Assembly: GCA_029948255.1 (NCBI GenBank)
Contig: JALIZF010001694.1
Coordinates: forward strand, 519,282-583,281
Direction: 5' to 3'
Origin: Telmatactis stephensoni
Taxonomy: Eukaryota; Cnidaria; Anthozoa; Actiniaria; Isophelliidae
Length of the DNA: 64,000 nucleotides
Shown one piece after another: positions 1 through 10,433 of the stretch. The notes beneath the pieces are model-generated. The model was given only the letters and a program-made list of their open reading frames with translations, ran no database searches and was not told where the DNA came from. Every line of letters starts with the position of its first letter. Within the stretch, counting starts at the first letter, position 1. A program made the position numbers and the translations under genes.

Positions 1-131
<131 letters not shown>

Positions 132-149
132 AAACAAAAAAATGTCTTA

Positions 150-490
150 CAGCACTTTCATCCCAGACTTCTAGGATGAGTAAGCTACACATTCGCACAA
201 ACCGCCAAGCAAACCAGAAGCATCAACAGTTCTTACTGCCTTTATAAAAGCTCTAATACTAATATATATAGTCTTAACCCCGTGACAAAATAACAAGAGG
301 ATTCCATCCATTGATGTTTCTGTCCCACCCTCGGTCCTAGGATGAAAAAAAAAGCAAACATGCAGCACTTTCATCCCAGCCCTCTAGGATGAGCAAGCTA
401 CACACTTGCACGAACCGTCGAGCAAACCAGACACATCAACAGATCTTACTGCCTTTCTAAAGGCACTAATACTAGGCTTGGTCTTAATAT
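150..490 (-). repeat. Tandemly duplicated 3' terminus of the LINE
   Basis: The stretch from about 150 to 275 is a diverged copy of 363-490, offset by 213 bp. Both copies encode the same C-terminal peptide pattern (AVR-VD-SGLL) followed by a stop and the same start of the 3' UTR. The second copy lies outside the main ORF, so the LINE 3' end was duplicated or two related insertions are stacked. Confidence 0.7.
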
Positions 491-3248
491 CCTTACTTAA
501 TTTGCTCCATAATATGGGGCCTAAATATTTTATGGAATGTTTCCCATATCTACATGTGTTAAATCTAGGGATTGGAAAATCTTGATTACGTAAGTTATAC
601 ATTTTATTATGGCTATAAAAAAGATTACTAATGTAATTGGGAACAAGACTATTTTTAACTTTATACATTAAAACTAAAATATCTTGTAATCTTCTATTTA
701 AAAGACTAGGCAGTTTGGCTTGACTGAGTAACTCATTATACGTGTCAGTATTATTATCAAAAACTATCCTTAATGCCCTCTCCTGAACACGTTCTAATTT
801 TTTACTATCTGTGGCTCTACAAAAATGCCAAACAACGTGGCAATATGTTAAATGAGGTAGTATGACTGCTTTAAATAATTGCAGCTTGGCTTCTCTAGGT
901 ATTAGATTTCTTAAACGTGATAACACTCCGACTTTCATTCCTGCTTTTTTACACACTATGCCTATATGCGAACTGAAATTTAAATTATCATCTAATGTAA
1001 CACCCAATAATTTCAATTCCTTAGTAGAATTGATATCTACTCCATCAATATTTAATCTTAAATCCGAAGATTTTGACCTATCTCCAATTAGCATGACATT
1101 ATACTTATCATAATTGCCTTGTAACAAGTTCTCGTTATACCAGTTTGAAATGATCTGTCCTTCCTCGTTCAATGTCTTTTGTACATCGTCAACTGTTTTT
1201 GCTGAAGTGTATATTTGATGATCATCAGCATAGATCGATAGAGATGCTTTCTTTACCAAGTAGGCCATATCATTCTGGAACAGGTTCCACATCAGCGGAC
1301 CAAAGGACGACCCTTGAGGACAACCTCTGGTAGAGGTTTTCCAGTCACTGACAGTATCGCCTAATTTAACTCTATTGAGTCTGTCTTTGAAATACGATCT
1401 TATTAGGGACAAAGCTTTATCTGAGAAATTATAGGCTTTAAGCTTATTTAACATCAGAGAAGGATGGAGCGAGTCAAACGCCTTAGTCATATCTGTCGAT
1501 AACAGGCCTATACATTCCTTACTATCCAAAGTCATTCGCCATTCTTCAGTCAATCTGATCAATGTTGTTTCACAACTGTGTCGTTTCCGATACGCAGATA
1601 TACAGGGGTCTAATTCTGACTCAAGATGCTCACTGACCTGTTTACTCAGTAGTTGTTCGTAGATCTTATCCACCGTGTTTAATAATGTTACAGGGCGATA
1701 GTTCTTTTTGTCCAGTCGATCATCCTTTTTAAAAACTGGACACCATTCCCCTTTTTTCCAAGCATCAGGCCATACTCCTTGTTGTATACTTTTATTGAAT
1801 AGGGTAGTTAATGAATCTGCCACTCCACTAGCTGCGAGATTGAGCACTCTAGGCGTAATTTTGTCACAACCACAAGCTTTTCTAGTATTAAGGTTAGCAA
1901 GAACTTTGTTTACCTCACTGCTTCTTAACTTCTCAAATTTAAATTCATCAGAGGTACTAAATCGAGTAATATTTACAGTACTTGGATGTCCAATAAAATC
2001 TTGTTCCTTCAAACATTTGGCAGTTGGCCCCCCTATACAGTCAGCCATAGTCGAGAAATAGTCGACAAAAATATTAGCGACTTTTGATCCATCAGATTCA
2101 ACTGTTCCATTTTCATTTTTAATGCAAATTGCATTTTTACTTTGATCTTTTCCTTTGTTACTAATAAATGGTTTGAAGGTTTGGTAGAATTGTCGTGGTT
2201 TGTTCTTCAAGTCGCTAGATTTTTCCAGCCAAAATTGTTTAATTGCCTTCCGCCTCAGCTTTGTTGCATTGTTTCGCCATTTCTTTTTCATGTCCCAATT
2301 TTCTTGTGTTGGATTCTGGGCATATATCTTTGCATATTTTCTTTTAAGTTTTATTGCTTTTTTCCAATCCGGATTCATATACGGCACATCACGATCTCTA
2401 AATCTCATTCTCTTTATTGGCATGTGTCTGTCTACTATTGAACTAAACAGCATTTTCCAGTAATCATACTTTTCATCCAATGTGTTAAAAGTTTCCATGA
2501 CGTCCCAAGGGGCTGTTCTCAAGTCATCATGAAAGTCATTGATATTCAGGTTCTTTGTACTTCGGAAGGTGACAACTTTTCTTCTATGTGACGTCTTCTC
2601 ATTCATCAAACCATAAACCAAGTGGTGGTCACTAATTTCAGGTTTAAGAACTCCACTGGTGTTGAAAAACTCAGGTTTATTAGTCAAAATTACATCCAAC
2701 AATGAAGCAGTCGTGTTAGTAACTCTAGTTGGTTGGGTAATAAGGCATTTAAAACCAAATACATCTTCGATATCAATGAGAATTTTTCCCTCTCTACTAG
2801 TTGGCTTTAATCGATCAAGATTGAGATCTCCAGTTATTATAACAGTACTGCAATTCGTTGTTGCCCAGGTGCAGATTGTATTTAGTTCTTCTTCAAGCTT
2901 GTTGTAATAATCAGTGCCCACTACTTTCGGGGGGCGATAAATACCAACAACTAGAATGTCAATGTTGTTTGTAGTTTTGACTTTTATAGCCAAAGTTTCT
3001 AGAAGTTTCAAATTACCTGGTGTCTTGACTTGGTACTGAGATGAAATAACAGATGAAACATATGCCATTAAACCACCTCCTTTCTTCTTTCTGTCTTTTC
3101 TATAAATATTATATCCTTGAATAGCAAATTGGACGTCGGTGTAAGAAGAGTCGATCTTTGTCTCCGATAAAAATATGATTTGCGCTTTCAGATCTTTGTT
3201 GAGTAATTTGATTTCATCAATCTTGTTTTGAATGCTGTTTACCTGCAT
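384..3248 (-). CDS. CR1/Jockey-like LINE ORF2: endonuclease-reverse transcriptase
   Basis: Intact 954-aa reading frame for the retrotransposition enzyme, which nicks target DNA and copies the element RNA into the site. The N-terminal 220 residues are an AP-type (EEP) endonuclease with the LSETKID, VGIYRPP, TGDLNLD and ISDHHLV motifs. Residues about 480-740 are reverse transcriptase, with the TDMTKAFDSL and GCPQGSSFGPL motifs and the catalytic YADD at 673-676. A C-terminal extension follows, ending in the YNLRNQ/RYGKHSIKYLGP pattern usual in CR1-like elements. The frame starts inside the first endonuclease motif and abuts the viral-type element at about 3245, so the copy is 5'-truncated and no ORF1 is present. 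Lack of stops over 2.8 kb suggests a young insertion. Clade assignment is by motif style only. Confidence 0.93.
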   Translation of the reverse strand: MQVNSIQNKIDEIKLLNKDLKAQIIFLSETKIDSSYTDVQFAIQGYNIYRKDRKKKGGGLMAYVSSVISSQYQVKTPGNLKLLETLAIKVKTTNNIDILVVGIYRPPKVVGTDYYNKLEEELNTICTWATTNCSTVIITGDLNLDRLKPTSREGKILIDIEDVFGFKCLITQPTRVTNTTASLLDVILTNKPEFFNTSGVLKPEISDHHLVYGLMNEKTSHRRKVVTFRSTKNLNINDFHDDLRTAPWDVMETFNTLDEKYDYWKMLFSSIVDRHMPIKRMRFRDRDVPYMNPDWKKAIKLKRKYAKIYAQNPTQENWDMKKKWRNNATKLRRKAIKQFWLEKSSDLKNKPRQFYQTFKPFISNKGKDQSKNAICIKNENGTVESDGSKVANIFVDYFSTMADCIGGPTAKCLKEQDFIGHPSTVNITRFSTSDEFKFEKLRSSEVNKVLANLNTRKACGCDKITPRVLNLAASGVADSLTTLFNKSIQQGVWPDAWKKGEWCPVFKKDDRLDKKNYRPVTLLNTVDKIYEQLLSKQVSEHLESELDPCISAYRKRHSCETTLIRLTEEWRMTLDSKECIGLLSTDMTKAFDSLHPSLMLNKLKAYNFSDKALSLIRSYFKDRLNRVKLGDTVSDWKTSTRGCPQGSSFGPLMWNLFQNDMAYLVKKASLSIYADDHQIYTSAKTVDDVQKTLNEEGQIISNWYNENLLQGNYDKYNVMLIGDRSKSSDLRLNIDGVDINSTKELKLLGVTLDDNLNFSSHIGIVCKKAGMKVGVLSRLRNLIPREAKLQLFKAVILPHLTYCHVVWHFCRATDSKKLERVQERALRIVFDNNTDTYNELLSQAKLPSLLNRRLQDILVLMYKVKNSLVPNYISNLFYSHNKMYNLRNQDFPIPRFNTCRYGKHSIKYLGPILWSKLSKDIKTKPSISAFRKAVRSVDVSGLLDGSCKCVACSS

Positions 3249-3837
3249 TGCACTACAGGTATGGAGTAGAACGATTTGAAGTCACGGCAGACGTGACACT
3301 CTAGAGGTTCATCGTCTGATTCTGAACTTTCCGGTTCTGAATGCTCCTGTGACTCTAAGCTTTCACTAACACTCTCACTGTCCGACTCTGAAGTTTCTCT
3401 TTCAGAGGCTTGGTCACTAGTTTCGCTATCTGTCTCGTCCTCTTCCGGTTGCCTGGCAACCAAATCTGCCAGAACCCTTTTGTTACGGATCAGTTTCTTG
3501 TCAATACCAATCTCTGATAATCCTTGAGTGAACGTTTTCAACCCACGAGGTACTTTAACATCCAAATTGTAAGGTAACATGACTACTCAATGAGCTCTGC
3601 AATGCTGGTGACAGGAATTCTTCGCTCATGATACATCATCTCCTCATGGGAGTTCCAGTATAAAATACTTTTCGAAGCTGACAGGGTATGAAGAAATGCG
3701 AGCGCCTTTTCTTCGGGGATACTCTGGGAGAGTTTCTGCAAAACCTTTTCAATATCATCACCGTCAAAAGTGGCCTCTTCGGTGTAAGAAGCAATACTGT
3801 CTTCAGAATCAGTGGACTCGCTCCGTGCTCTTTTCAT
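3239..3837 (-). pseudogene. Polinton-associated acidic-tail protein, frameshifted
   Basis: Two consecutive minus-strand reading frames (3583-3837, then 3239-3580) look like one gene broken by a single-base deletion near 3589. The first part has a Ser/Asp/Glu-rich start followed by a region ending in a SIAELIE-type helix. The second starts MLPYN, carries a basic helical segment (RNKRVLADLV) and then a long Ser/Glu/Asp-rich tail. Similar small proteins accompany Polinton-like elements in cnidarian genomes as I recall them; no function is known to me. The 3' end runs up to the LINE junction at about 3245, so the LINE may have truncated it. It forms a minus-strand pair with the gene at 3895-4221. 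Confidence 0.5.
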
Positions 3838-3894
3838 ATTGCTTCCTCAAATGATCAACGTCGAAATGAGCTTCTTCTTTATGGACAGGAATAT

Positions 3895-4221
3895 TTAAAA
3901 CAAAAACAACTTCAGAGCCGACACCAGAGGTGACATGATATCGGACACAAAACCACCACCCCGTTGCGCTAGAGTTTGTTTCTTGGTTTTGAAAGGAACG
4001 GATGGGTCGGCTAATTTCCGTATGTCGTCCACATGCTTTCTCAGTCTTTCTTTTTGCACTTGTGACACTGGTATAGTGCCTTTGGATAAATTCGAGCAAA
4101 CTTCACAAATGGCATGAACCTGTTCTGGACTAGCGGTGGCCAGTAAAAGCGTTCTCTGATGAGGAGGACAATTGGTCAAGTGATACAAATACCCTAAATG
4201 GTCACGGATCAAACGACTCAT
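3895..4221 (-). CDS. Small pX-like protein of a Polinton/adintovirus-type element
   Basis: Complete 108-aa frame starting MSRLIRDHLGYLYHL. It has an N-terminal helical region, a Cys-containing middle (ICEVCSNL) and then basic QKERLRKH and KTKKQTL segments. It ends in a glycine-rich turn (QRGGG) and a hydrophobic C-terminal helix. This layout (helix, basic patch, RGG-like turn, hydrophobic end) matches small proteins repeatedly found in cnidarian Polintons and resembles the pX-like minor virion proteins described in adintoviruses. Virion function is inferred from family and context. It lies next to the frameshifted acidic-tail gene on the same strand and is divergent from the packaging ATPase, with the (GGATA)n array between them. 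Confidence 0.55.
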   Translation of the reverse strand: MSRLIRDHLGYLYHLTNCPPHQRTLLLATASPEQVHAICEVCSNLSKGTIPVSQVQKERLRKHVDDIRKLADPSVPFKTKKQTLAQRGGGFVSDIMSPLVSALKLFLF

Positions 4222-4305
4222 GTTGTCTGTACGGAAGACACCTTAAAATGAGATGTATAAGTTAAGTCAATACTTTTTATTCTCATTTTAAAATAATTGC
4301 ATATG

Positions 4306-4860
4306 ACTTAGATAGGATAGGATATAGAATAGGATAGGATAGGATAGGTACGATAGGATATAGAATAGGATAGGATAGGATAGGATAGGATAGGATAGGA
4401 TATAGAATAGGATAGGTAGGATAGGATATAGAATAGGATAGGATAGGATATAGAATAGGATAGGATAGGATATAGAATAGGATAGGATAGGATAGGATAG
4501 GATAGGATAGGATAGGATAGGATAGGATAGGATAGGATAGGATAGGATAGGATAGGATAGGATAGGATATAGAATAGGATAGGATAGGATATAGAATAGG
4601 ATAGGATAGGATAGGATAGGTAGGATAGGATATAGAATAGGATAGGATAGGATATAGAATAGGATCGGATAGGATATAGAATAGGATAGGATAGGATATA
4701 GAGTAGGATAGGATAGGATATAGAATAGGATAGGATAGGATAGGATAGGATAGGATAGGATAGGATAGGATAGGATAGGATAGGATAGGATAGGATATAG
4801 AATAGGATAGGATATAGAATAGGATAGGATAGGATAGGATATAGGATAGGATAGGATTGG
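4306..4860. repeat. (GGATA)n pentanucleotide array with a GGATATAGAATA variant
   Basis: About 550 bp of GGATA repeats, regularly broken by GGATATAGAATA variants, giving a loose higher-order pattern. It occupies the whole spacer between the divergent pX-like and ATPase genes. Because a pentamer has no stops in some frames, two minus-strand frames of about 200 codons stay open and encode repeated YPILS; these are artefacts, not genes. Confidence 0.97.
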
Positions 4861-4894
4861 ACAGTGAAATAGCAATAAATAGGATTGTTTTACG

Positions 4895-5800
4895 TTGATG
4901 TTTCATTCTTTTAATAGACACAGGATGGGTCGGACGTGTCCTATGTGCAGCAAGTTTGTGCAAAATGTATCATGTCACTTAAGTCGTGTTCACAAAATTG
5001 ATGGCCCTGATCGGACACGAATACTACGAGAAGGCAAATCACAGAAAGGTGTTCAGCGGTTTACGCCCTACTCTCAGACAAAACCTCAAGTGGAAACCAA
5101 ATGTGACCGGTTTCAATTACTCCACCCATTCACAGCCTTAGTGGCTGGAATGACCGGCTCTGGGAAAACGGTCTGGGTTCAGAATCTTCTAGAGCATGCA
5201 AGACAAGTAATTCATTCCCCACCACAGCTTATTGTGTGGAGTTATTCTCAATGGCAGCCTGCTTACGATGAGATGCTACAACCGTGCCAGGAATAGAGTT
5301 TGTCAAAGGTATACCCCATGACCTAGATGAGGACTGGCTTACTTTGACCCCTAAGAATCAATAACTGTTATTGTGATTGATGATCAAATGACAGAGGACG
5401 TCCAACGACAAGAGAATCATGAACTTATTTACCAAAGGATCTCATCATCGAAACCTCAGTGTGATTTTCTTACGCAGAATCTATATTTCAAGGAAAAAAT
5501 CATGCGCACTTCTGAGTCTGAACGCTGCATACCTTATCTTATTTAAAAACCCAAGAGACAAACTACAAATCATGACGCTGGGAAAACAAATGTACCCTGG
5601 GAAAACAGAACAGTTTATTCAAAAGTACGAGGCCGCTGTTCAGCGGCCTTACGGCTACCTGTTCGTCGATCTCAAACCCAACACCCCAGAGGGGTGTCGA
5701 CTGCGTACCAACGTTCTTCCAAATGATGCTCACCCGTCGCAGACTGGAGGTCAAACAGATGCCGTAAAGACCATCGCTAACTTTTTTGAGCGTCAAGGGT
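4895..5800 (+). pseudogene. FtsK/HerA-type packaging ATPase of the Polinton-like element, frameshifted
   Basis: Relic of the ATPase that packages DNA into capsids in Polintons, adintoviruses and adenovirus-like lineages. The first frame (4895-5296) has a C2H2-like zinc motif (CPMCSKF...HLSRVH) near residues 16-32 and then a clear Walker A, GMTGSGKT, near residue 87, preceded by LLHPFTALVA. The frame breaks near 5290. The homologous sequence continues in another frame with a Walker B-like VIVIDD around 5370, then in the frame opening at 5419, whose segment IMTLGKQMYPGKTEQFIQ is typical of the C-terminal half. At least two frame breaks make it non-functional as read. The Walker motif and the neighbouring genes make the assignment fairly safe. 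Confidence 0.75.
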
Positions 5801-5826
5801 ACTTACAGTTACCCCAACTGAAAGCC

Positions 5827-6209
5827 ATGCAGGAACTAGAAGAACAAATGGACGCCATTTTGAAAGACCCCACCCTACCTCCAGAGGTGAAAATCAAAGT
5901 ATATGGTCCACTGTTTAATCATTACCTTGCTCTACAACACCTTTTAAATCTAGTGGTCCACGGGGTACAGAGGAGATACCGTCGACTCCATTAAAAGTAG
6001 ACCAACCCTCTACTTCCACTCCCATCACTCTGTCGAGTGTAGAGTTTCCTCTCACGCCTCCATCCACTAAAGAAAAACCCCAAGCTGATCCCAGGTGGAT
6101 ACGTTATCAAGATGAACATAAGTATAGAGGACAGGTGTTCCAACCTCCAAGACGCTCACAACGAATAAGAGCCATGATTCAGTCCATACCCGGTTGGGAA
6201 AAATATTAA
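5827..6209 (+). pseudogene. Small Polinton-associated protein downstream of the ATPase, frameshifted
   Basis: Directly after the ATPase remnant comes a helical segment (MQELEEQMDAILKDP...VYGPLFNHYLALQ) of a type seen repeatedly in Polinton-like elements. The frame then closes at 5994. An overlapping frame from about 5943 to 6209 stays open and encodes a Pro/Ser/Thr-rich linker followed by a basic RRSQRIRAM patch and a stop, the expected tail of the same protein. One frameshift near 5945 explains the split. Function unknown; a structural or DNA-binding role would be a guess. Confidence 0.45.
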
Positions 6210-6509
6210 ATAGCATTTGACTCATGTATTATAACTAAAAAAAGGAAGAAAGAAAGAAAGAAAATAAAACCAATTGCAACTAGTGTTACTGGTGTCTTGT
6301 TCTTTACGATAGTTGATAGCTTTGCTTTTTGCTTAGCCTTTTGATAGTAACTTGTTGCTAGGATAAAGACAAAAAACACACACACGTTTTTCTTTATATA
6401 AAACGTTTTTATTGTACCATAACAAATCAATTTACAAATTCATTAGTAGTTCGAAGGACAACAAGAAGGTTGACATGTATATTTTTCAGGAAATTTTAGT
6501 ATTTTTACA

Positions 6510-7703
6510 TCAAAGGTTTCCGATGGTAATTCTGGATGGTGTCCATGCATATTTCATGATAAATAGTCGATCTCCTTGCTCACAAGACTTTTGCCATCCA
6601 AGTACAGCCCTTTTAGTTAGTTCGGGTAGATACAGAGTCAAATTTATTTCTCCTTGTTCTATTAGTTCGTGAATCCATTGAACTTCGTCTTGTAGAGACT
6701 GTGGTGGGAGTGGGTGGTTGTTGACTAGTCGATCAAAACATTTAAGACATATTTGACTGTTGTGCCATCCACACCAGTCGCAGTTGTAGTATCCATACGA
6801 ACAGTAATCACCAACACTACGATCTATACATTGTGGTTTTTGAGGACACTGTTCTAGCCAGTCGGCTGGGTCTTGTATGCCATGGCAATAAATGGGAGCA
6901 CATCCAAAAGAAATGTCTTCGTCGACTTCATCTTTTCCGCCCCAAAAACTTTTAGCCATCCAATCAAAAAACTGTGGACTACACAAATGAGAAAAAATGA
7001 CTGATATGTCCGGTGACTTTTCATTTCTTTGTTGAAGAATCCACTCGACGCGACGTCGTATCTGATAAGCGGCTTGATGAATGATTGGGTTTTCTGTATG
7101 CTCTTCGTTTGCTTGCAACAATACATCAAAATACAGGTATTCTGGGACTGGAGACTCTCCCTTTTTCCAAGAACGGTGTTCTTCATGTAAATCTCCTAAA
7201 ATGGGGATTGTACTGACTGCAATAGCCCATGCTGTGGTGTTTTTATCTGAGGACATAGTTGTTCTTCGACTAGTCTCATGTTCTTTTCCCAAAGCATTTA
7301 TAGGAACGGTTCTTAAACCGGTTCTCAGTAGTTTCTTAAAATAGATCCATCTTCCCAAAATAGATGTGACTCCCTCTGGAGAACAATAGGAGGTACCTAC
7401 CACCCCTGCACCTCGCTCCGCTCGTCTAAAAATAGATATGACCTCATCGTACCCCGTTGGTTGTACCACCCTCGTACCCCATGATACCCCAAGTGTGTCG
7501 TAATATACCTCAGAAAGGGAGAGGGGTAGCCCTACCGGGCTAGAGGGGGGGGGGGGAGGGGTAGCCCTGTCGGGCTCGAGGGATCGTCGTACCTCATACC
7601 CCGGAGAGGGGAGGTACCGCCCTGCCGGGCTGGGGGTTGGGGGGGGGGGGGGGTGCTGTACCGGCTGCACCGGTCTTAGAAACGGCACTTTCCTACTACT
7701 CAC
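6510..7703 (-). CDS. Intact 397-aa Cys-rich protein of unknown function, in the viral-type element
   Basis: I do not recognise this protein. The first 60 or so residues are proline-rich low complexity, encoded by G/C-rich hairpin repeats (7528-7650). The middle is a plausible globular domain. Residues about 265-330 hold a cluster of cysteines and histidines (CAPIYCHG, QCPQKPQC, CDWCGWH, CLKC) that looks like a treble-clef or double zinc-binding fold. The C-terminus is helical. It is convergent with the ATPase remnant and shares the gap at 6210-6509. Unlike its neighbours it has no frameshift or stop over 1.2 kb, so it is younger, selected, or lucky. It could be an accessory gene of the Polinton-like element or a captured host gene. 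Confidence 0.55.
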   Translation of the reverse strand: MSSRKVPFLRPVQPVQHPPPPPTPSPAGRYLPSPGYEVRRSLEPDRATPPPPPSSPVGLPLSLSEVYYDTLGVSWGTRVVQPTGYDEVISIFRRAERGAGVVGTSYCSPEGVTSILGRWIYFKKLLRTGLRTVPINALGKEHETSRRTTMSSDKNTTAWAIAVSTIPILGDLHEEHRSWKKGESPVPEYLYFDVLLQANEEHTENPIIHQAAYQIRRRVEWILQQRNEKSPDISVIFSHLCSPQFFDWMAKSFWGGKDEVDEDISFGCAPIYCHGIQDPADWLEQCPQKPQCIDRSVGDYCSYGYYNCDWCGWHNSQICLKCFDRLVNNHPLPPQSLQDEVQWIHELIEQGEINLTLYLPELTKRAVLGWQKSCEQGDRLFIMKYAWTPSRITIGNL

Positions 7704-9063
7704 ACCAACTAATCTAGTTTAGATCAGTTTAACTAAAGCCAGGTTCAGGTTTTTCCAATTTGTTGTCAGTGAACCGGCCCTGTCGTGTTACCTCCAAAAG
7801 ACAAATTTCAAACAACCTTGTCATGATATGTAAATCAAACTGGTTTTCACCTCTAGTGGTAAGGTGCGCATGTTATGAGCAGCTATTTTACCTTGCTTTA
7901 TAGTCATACCGGCCATTTTTAAACGTCTAATCAGTATAGCTGCCTCTAAATCACATATTGCCAACAGATAGATTTTTCTTTAATTTTGGTTGACTGTCCA
8001 ATTTTTCTTAAATTGGACACTTGAAATTGGACAATTTACCAAAAAATAGAGATAAGTGCTCATAATATTGGATTTAGAGGCAACTATAGAATTAATAAGT
8101 AACAGCACTCAATGCTTGTCCAATTTGAAAAAACTGAACTCAAAATTTTCTTCGTCCAATTATTTTCAAATTGGACAGCATGGGGTCCTATTACATATAC
8201 TAATTGGTTGGTGCGAATGCAGTACAAGGGATAGACTTGCCACAAGTAGTCCTCTCTTATTTAGTCTTTATTTTAGTCATTATTCTTCGGTTTTTTTTGT
8301 TTTTTTTTTGTCCCACTAAAGCCAAAAATTAAAAAGCGGGGCTGACGACTTTGAGGAAGTCTATATAAGGGAGTACAGCCTCAGCCAATCAGAGCACGCG
8401 CGTATCGAGAAGTCCGCTTTGAAGTCCAATCCAATCCAATCCAATCAACGCAGGCTTTTTGAGTTCCAGTTATAATCTAGAGGTACTGATTAACTACAAG
8501 TGTTTTGGATTGTTTTTGGTTTACCCAGCAGAACGAACTTTGTCGCAAAAGAAGTTTCAAATTTCCGTTGTTTTGAGTTTCTGAAGCTTTGCGGAACTTC
8601 CTAGCGAACACCGAAAAGGACATCGGAACTTCGGAAAAACTTCGGAATCTGATCGTCTGTAGCGCCGCCTAGCTGCGATAATCCGATACCTGTATCCTTC
8701 TTTTAACGTCAATACACATGCTACTAAGGTTGACATCCCACCTGTCCGTAAAGGGGTCCCTTTTTATTTTCTTAGAATATATTAAATGGATGAATAGGGG
8801 CGTTTAAGAGTTCTAATTAGTGAGAAATCCCGTCTGGTGTGATTCCGATATTCCTCACTTGTTGGCTTGCCAACTCAGCGATTAAAATTACGTCATACAA
8901 AGCAATTTTGGGGTTCAAAATCAAATGAATTTAATACAAGCAGTGTTTGGGCTATCAGGTTTAGTTGGTGTTGGTGACTGGATTTCAAGGAAGCGTGAAA
9001 AGATGGAATTCTATGAAAGCGTTTAACAAGGTAGGCAATTGAACGAGAATAGGACATTTACAC
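7704..9063. other. Intergenic; TGTCCAATTT repeats, no gene seen
   Basis: No coding signal. Between 7995 and 8180 the word TGTCCAATTT or its complement occurs about five times in both orientations, and GCTGCCTCTAAATC near 7940 is echoed inverted near 8078 (GATTTAGAGGCAAC), suggesting a decayed foldback element. An AGCCAATCAGAGCACGCGCG motif sits at about 8390. Confidence 0.5.
8425..8446. repeat. (TCCAA)n microsatellite
   Basis: Four direct copies of TCCAA just downstream of the CCAATCAGAGC motif. Confidence 0.85.
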
Positions 9064-9232
9064 GATGGCCTCATTGTACTACAATTGCCAGAATGGTCTA
9101 TTAATTTTCTTTCTTATTCAGATTTTTATGCATGAGAATGGTAGGACAATTGACGCTAATTATTTTACAAAAGAAAGTGGGCAAAGCATTCTGGGAGTTG
9201 TAAAAATATATAACGCCGTCATGCAAATGGCA
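9064..9232. mobile_element. Foldback MITE family A, copy 1
   Basis: Starts GGCCTCATTGTACTACAATTG and ends in a complementary GGGAGTTGTAAAAATATA/ACGCCGTC half. The core (CTTTCTTATTCAGATTTTTAT, then AAAGAAAGT-GGCAAAGCATTCTGG) is shared with the copy at 11309-11455. Boundaries approximate. Confidence 0.6.
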
Positions 9233-9827
9233 TATTAAAATTAAAAGAAAGAGTAATAAAAGATCCGCCGCTTCTTGTCCATTGTCTTCCGGCATTCGTG
9301 CAGACTGTGTTCCGCCATGGGAGAGACTACGTAACACGCAGTTGATATAATATATTCATAAAGATATAATACAAAACACATAATACAGTAGAACGAAAGA
9401 CAATAGAAAACAATAGATTTTTGGAAAACATTATTACACTAACTGAGTGCTATGTAGGTTTTCCCGTTTTTTTCCCGTTCCGCTACTTGTGCAGTACGTC
9501 TCATTTATAATCATTTTCCCGCCTCGCACGTGTCAGAATGTAATAAAAGAGATTTGTTTGTCATTTATGTCTTGTTTAACTACTGGTGGCCTTGGCAGTA
9601 GATGAGCCAGGAGCAATAAATATAAAACTGTAAAGTTTTTGAAGGCTTTTTCAGTTACAAATTTAGACTGATCTACATAATACTGAGACTGACAGTAACT
9701 GTGTACATATAGTACAGCAATAGTCCCTATGAAGTGACAAGAAACGCAACAAAGGGTATTTTTTAATTACGCTTTCTTTCTTTTGAATGTTATATTTTTC
9801 ACTTTATAATTGCTTCCCTCTGTAATT

Positions 9828-9905
9828 ATAACAACAACAACTACAACATCATCATCATCAACAACAAGAACAATATCAACAACAACAACAACAACAGCAA
9901 CACAT
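9828..9905. repeat. (AAC)n/(ATC)n microsatellite
   Basis: Imperfect AAC triplets with an internal ATC run. The flanking stretches 9236-9827 and 9906-10433 contain nothing I can identify. Confidence 0.9.
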
Positions 9906-10433
9906 CGTAATTAGGAGCATCCGTACCCCTTGCCAATGACAAAAGCTTGAATTGTGACTGAAATCAGAGGCCCATTTCTCGATACCGGTTAAGTTACGGT
10001 TAACGTCAATATTTACGTGGAAAATAATATTTACGAGAGTACACGAGCACCAGTTCATTCGCTTGTAGAATCATAGGGATTGAAGATAACGTCCGCTTTA
10101 AGAAACACCCGTAAACTTTTATTATTAGGTAAGACAATAACGGACCCTTAGCTTTATTGGATCTTTCGAGAATTCAACGGGCCATGACTACTTTACCATC
10201 AACCAATCAAAACTATACCAACTTTTAGACAATTGACTTCCCGTCTCCTACCCTCAGGGAGAATAAGGAGGGGGGAGGGGGTGCATGTATTCTCCTGGGA
10301 GTACAAATCACGCACGGCGCGCGCGAAATATTTTAACGCAATCGCGCCACTGATTTATTTGAACTTTTTAAGTGACAAAGCACACGCGAGGTCACGCAGC
10401 TAAATTTGACGCAATTACGTGCATGACATGGTA

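Noticed and set aside
4283..4963. Long minus-strand open frames (195 and 226 codons) of repeated YPILS
   Set aside because: Translation of the (GGATA)n microsatellite; the repeat simply has no stop in these frames.
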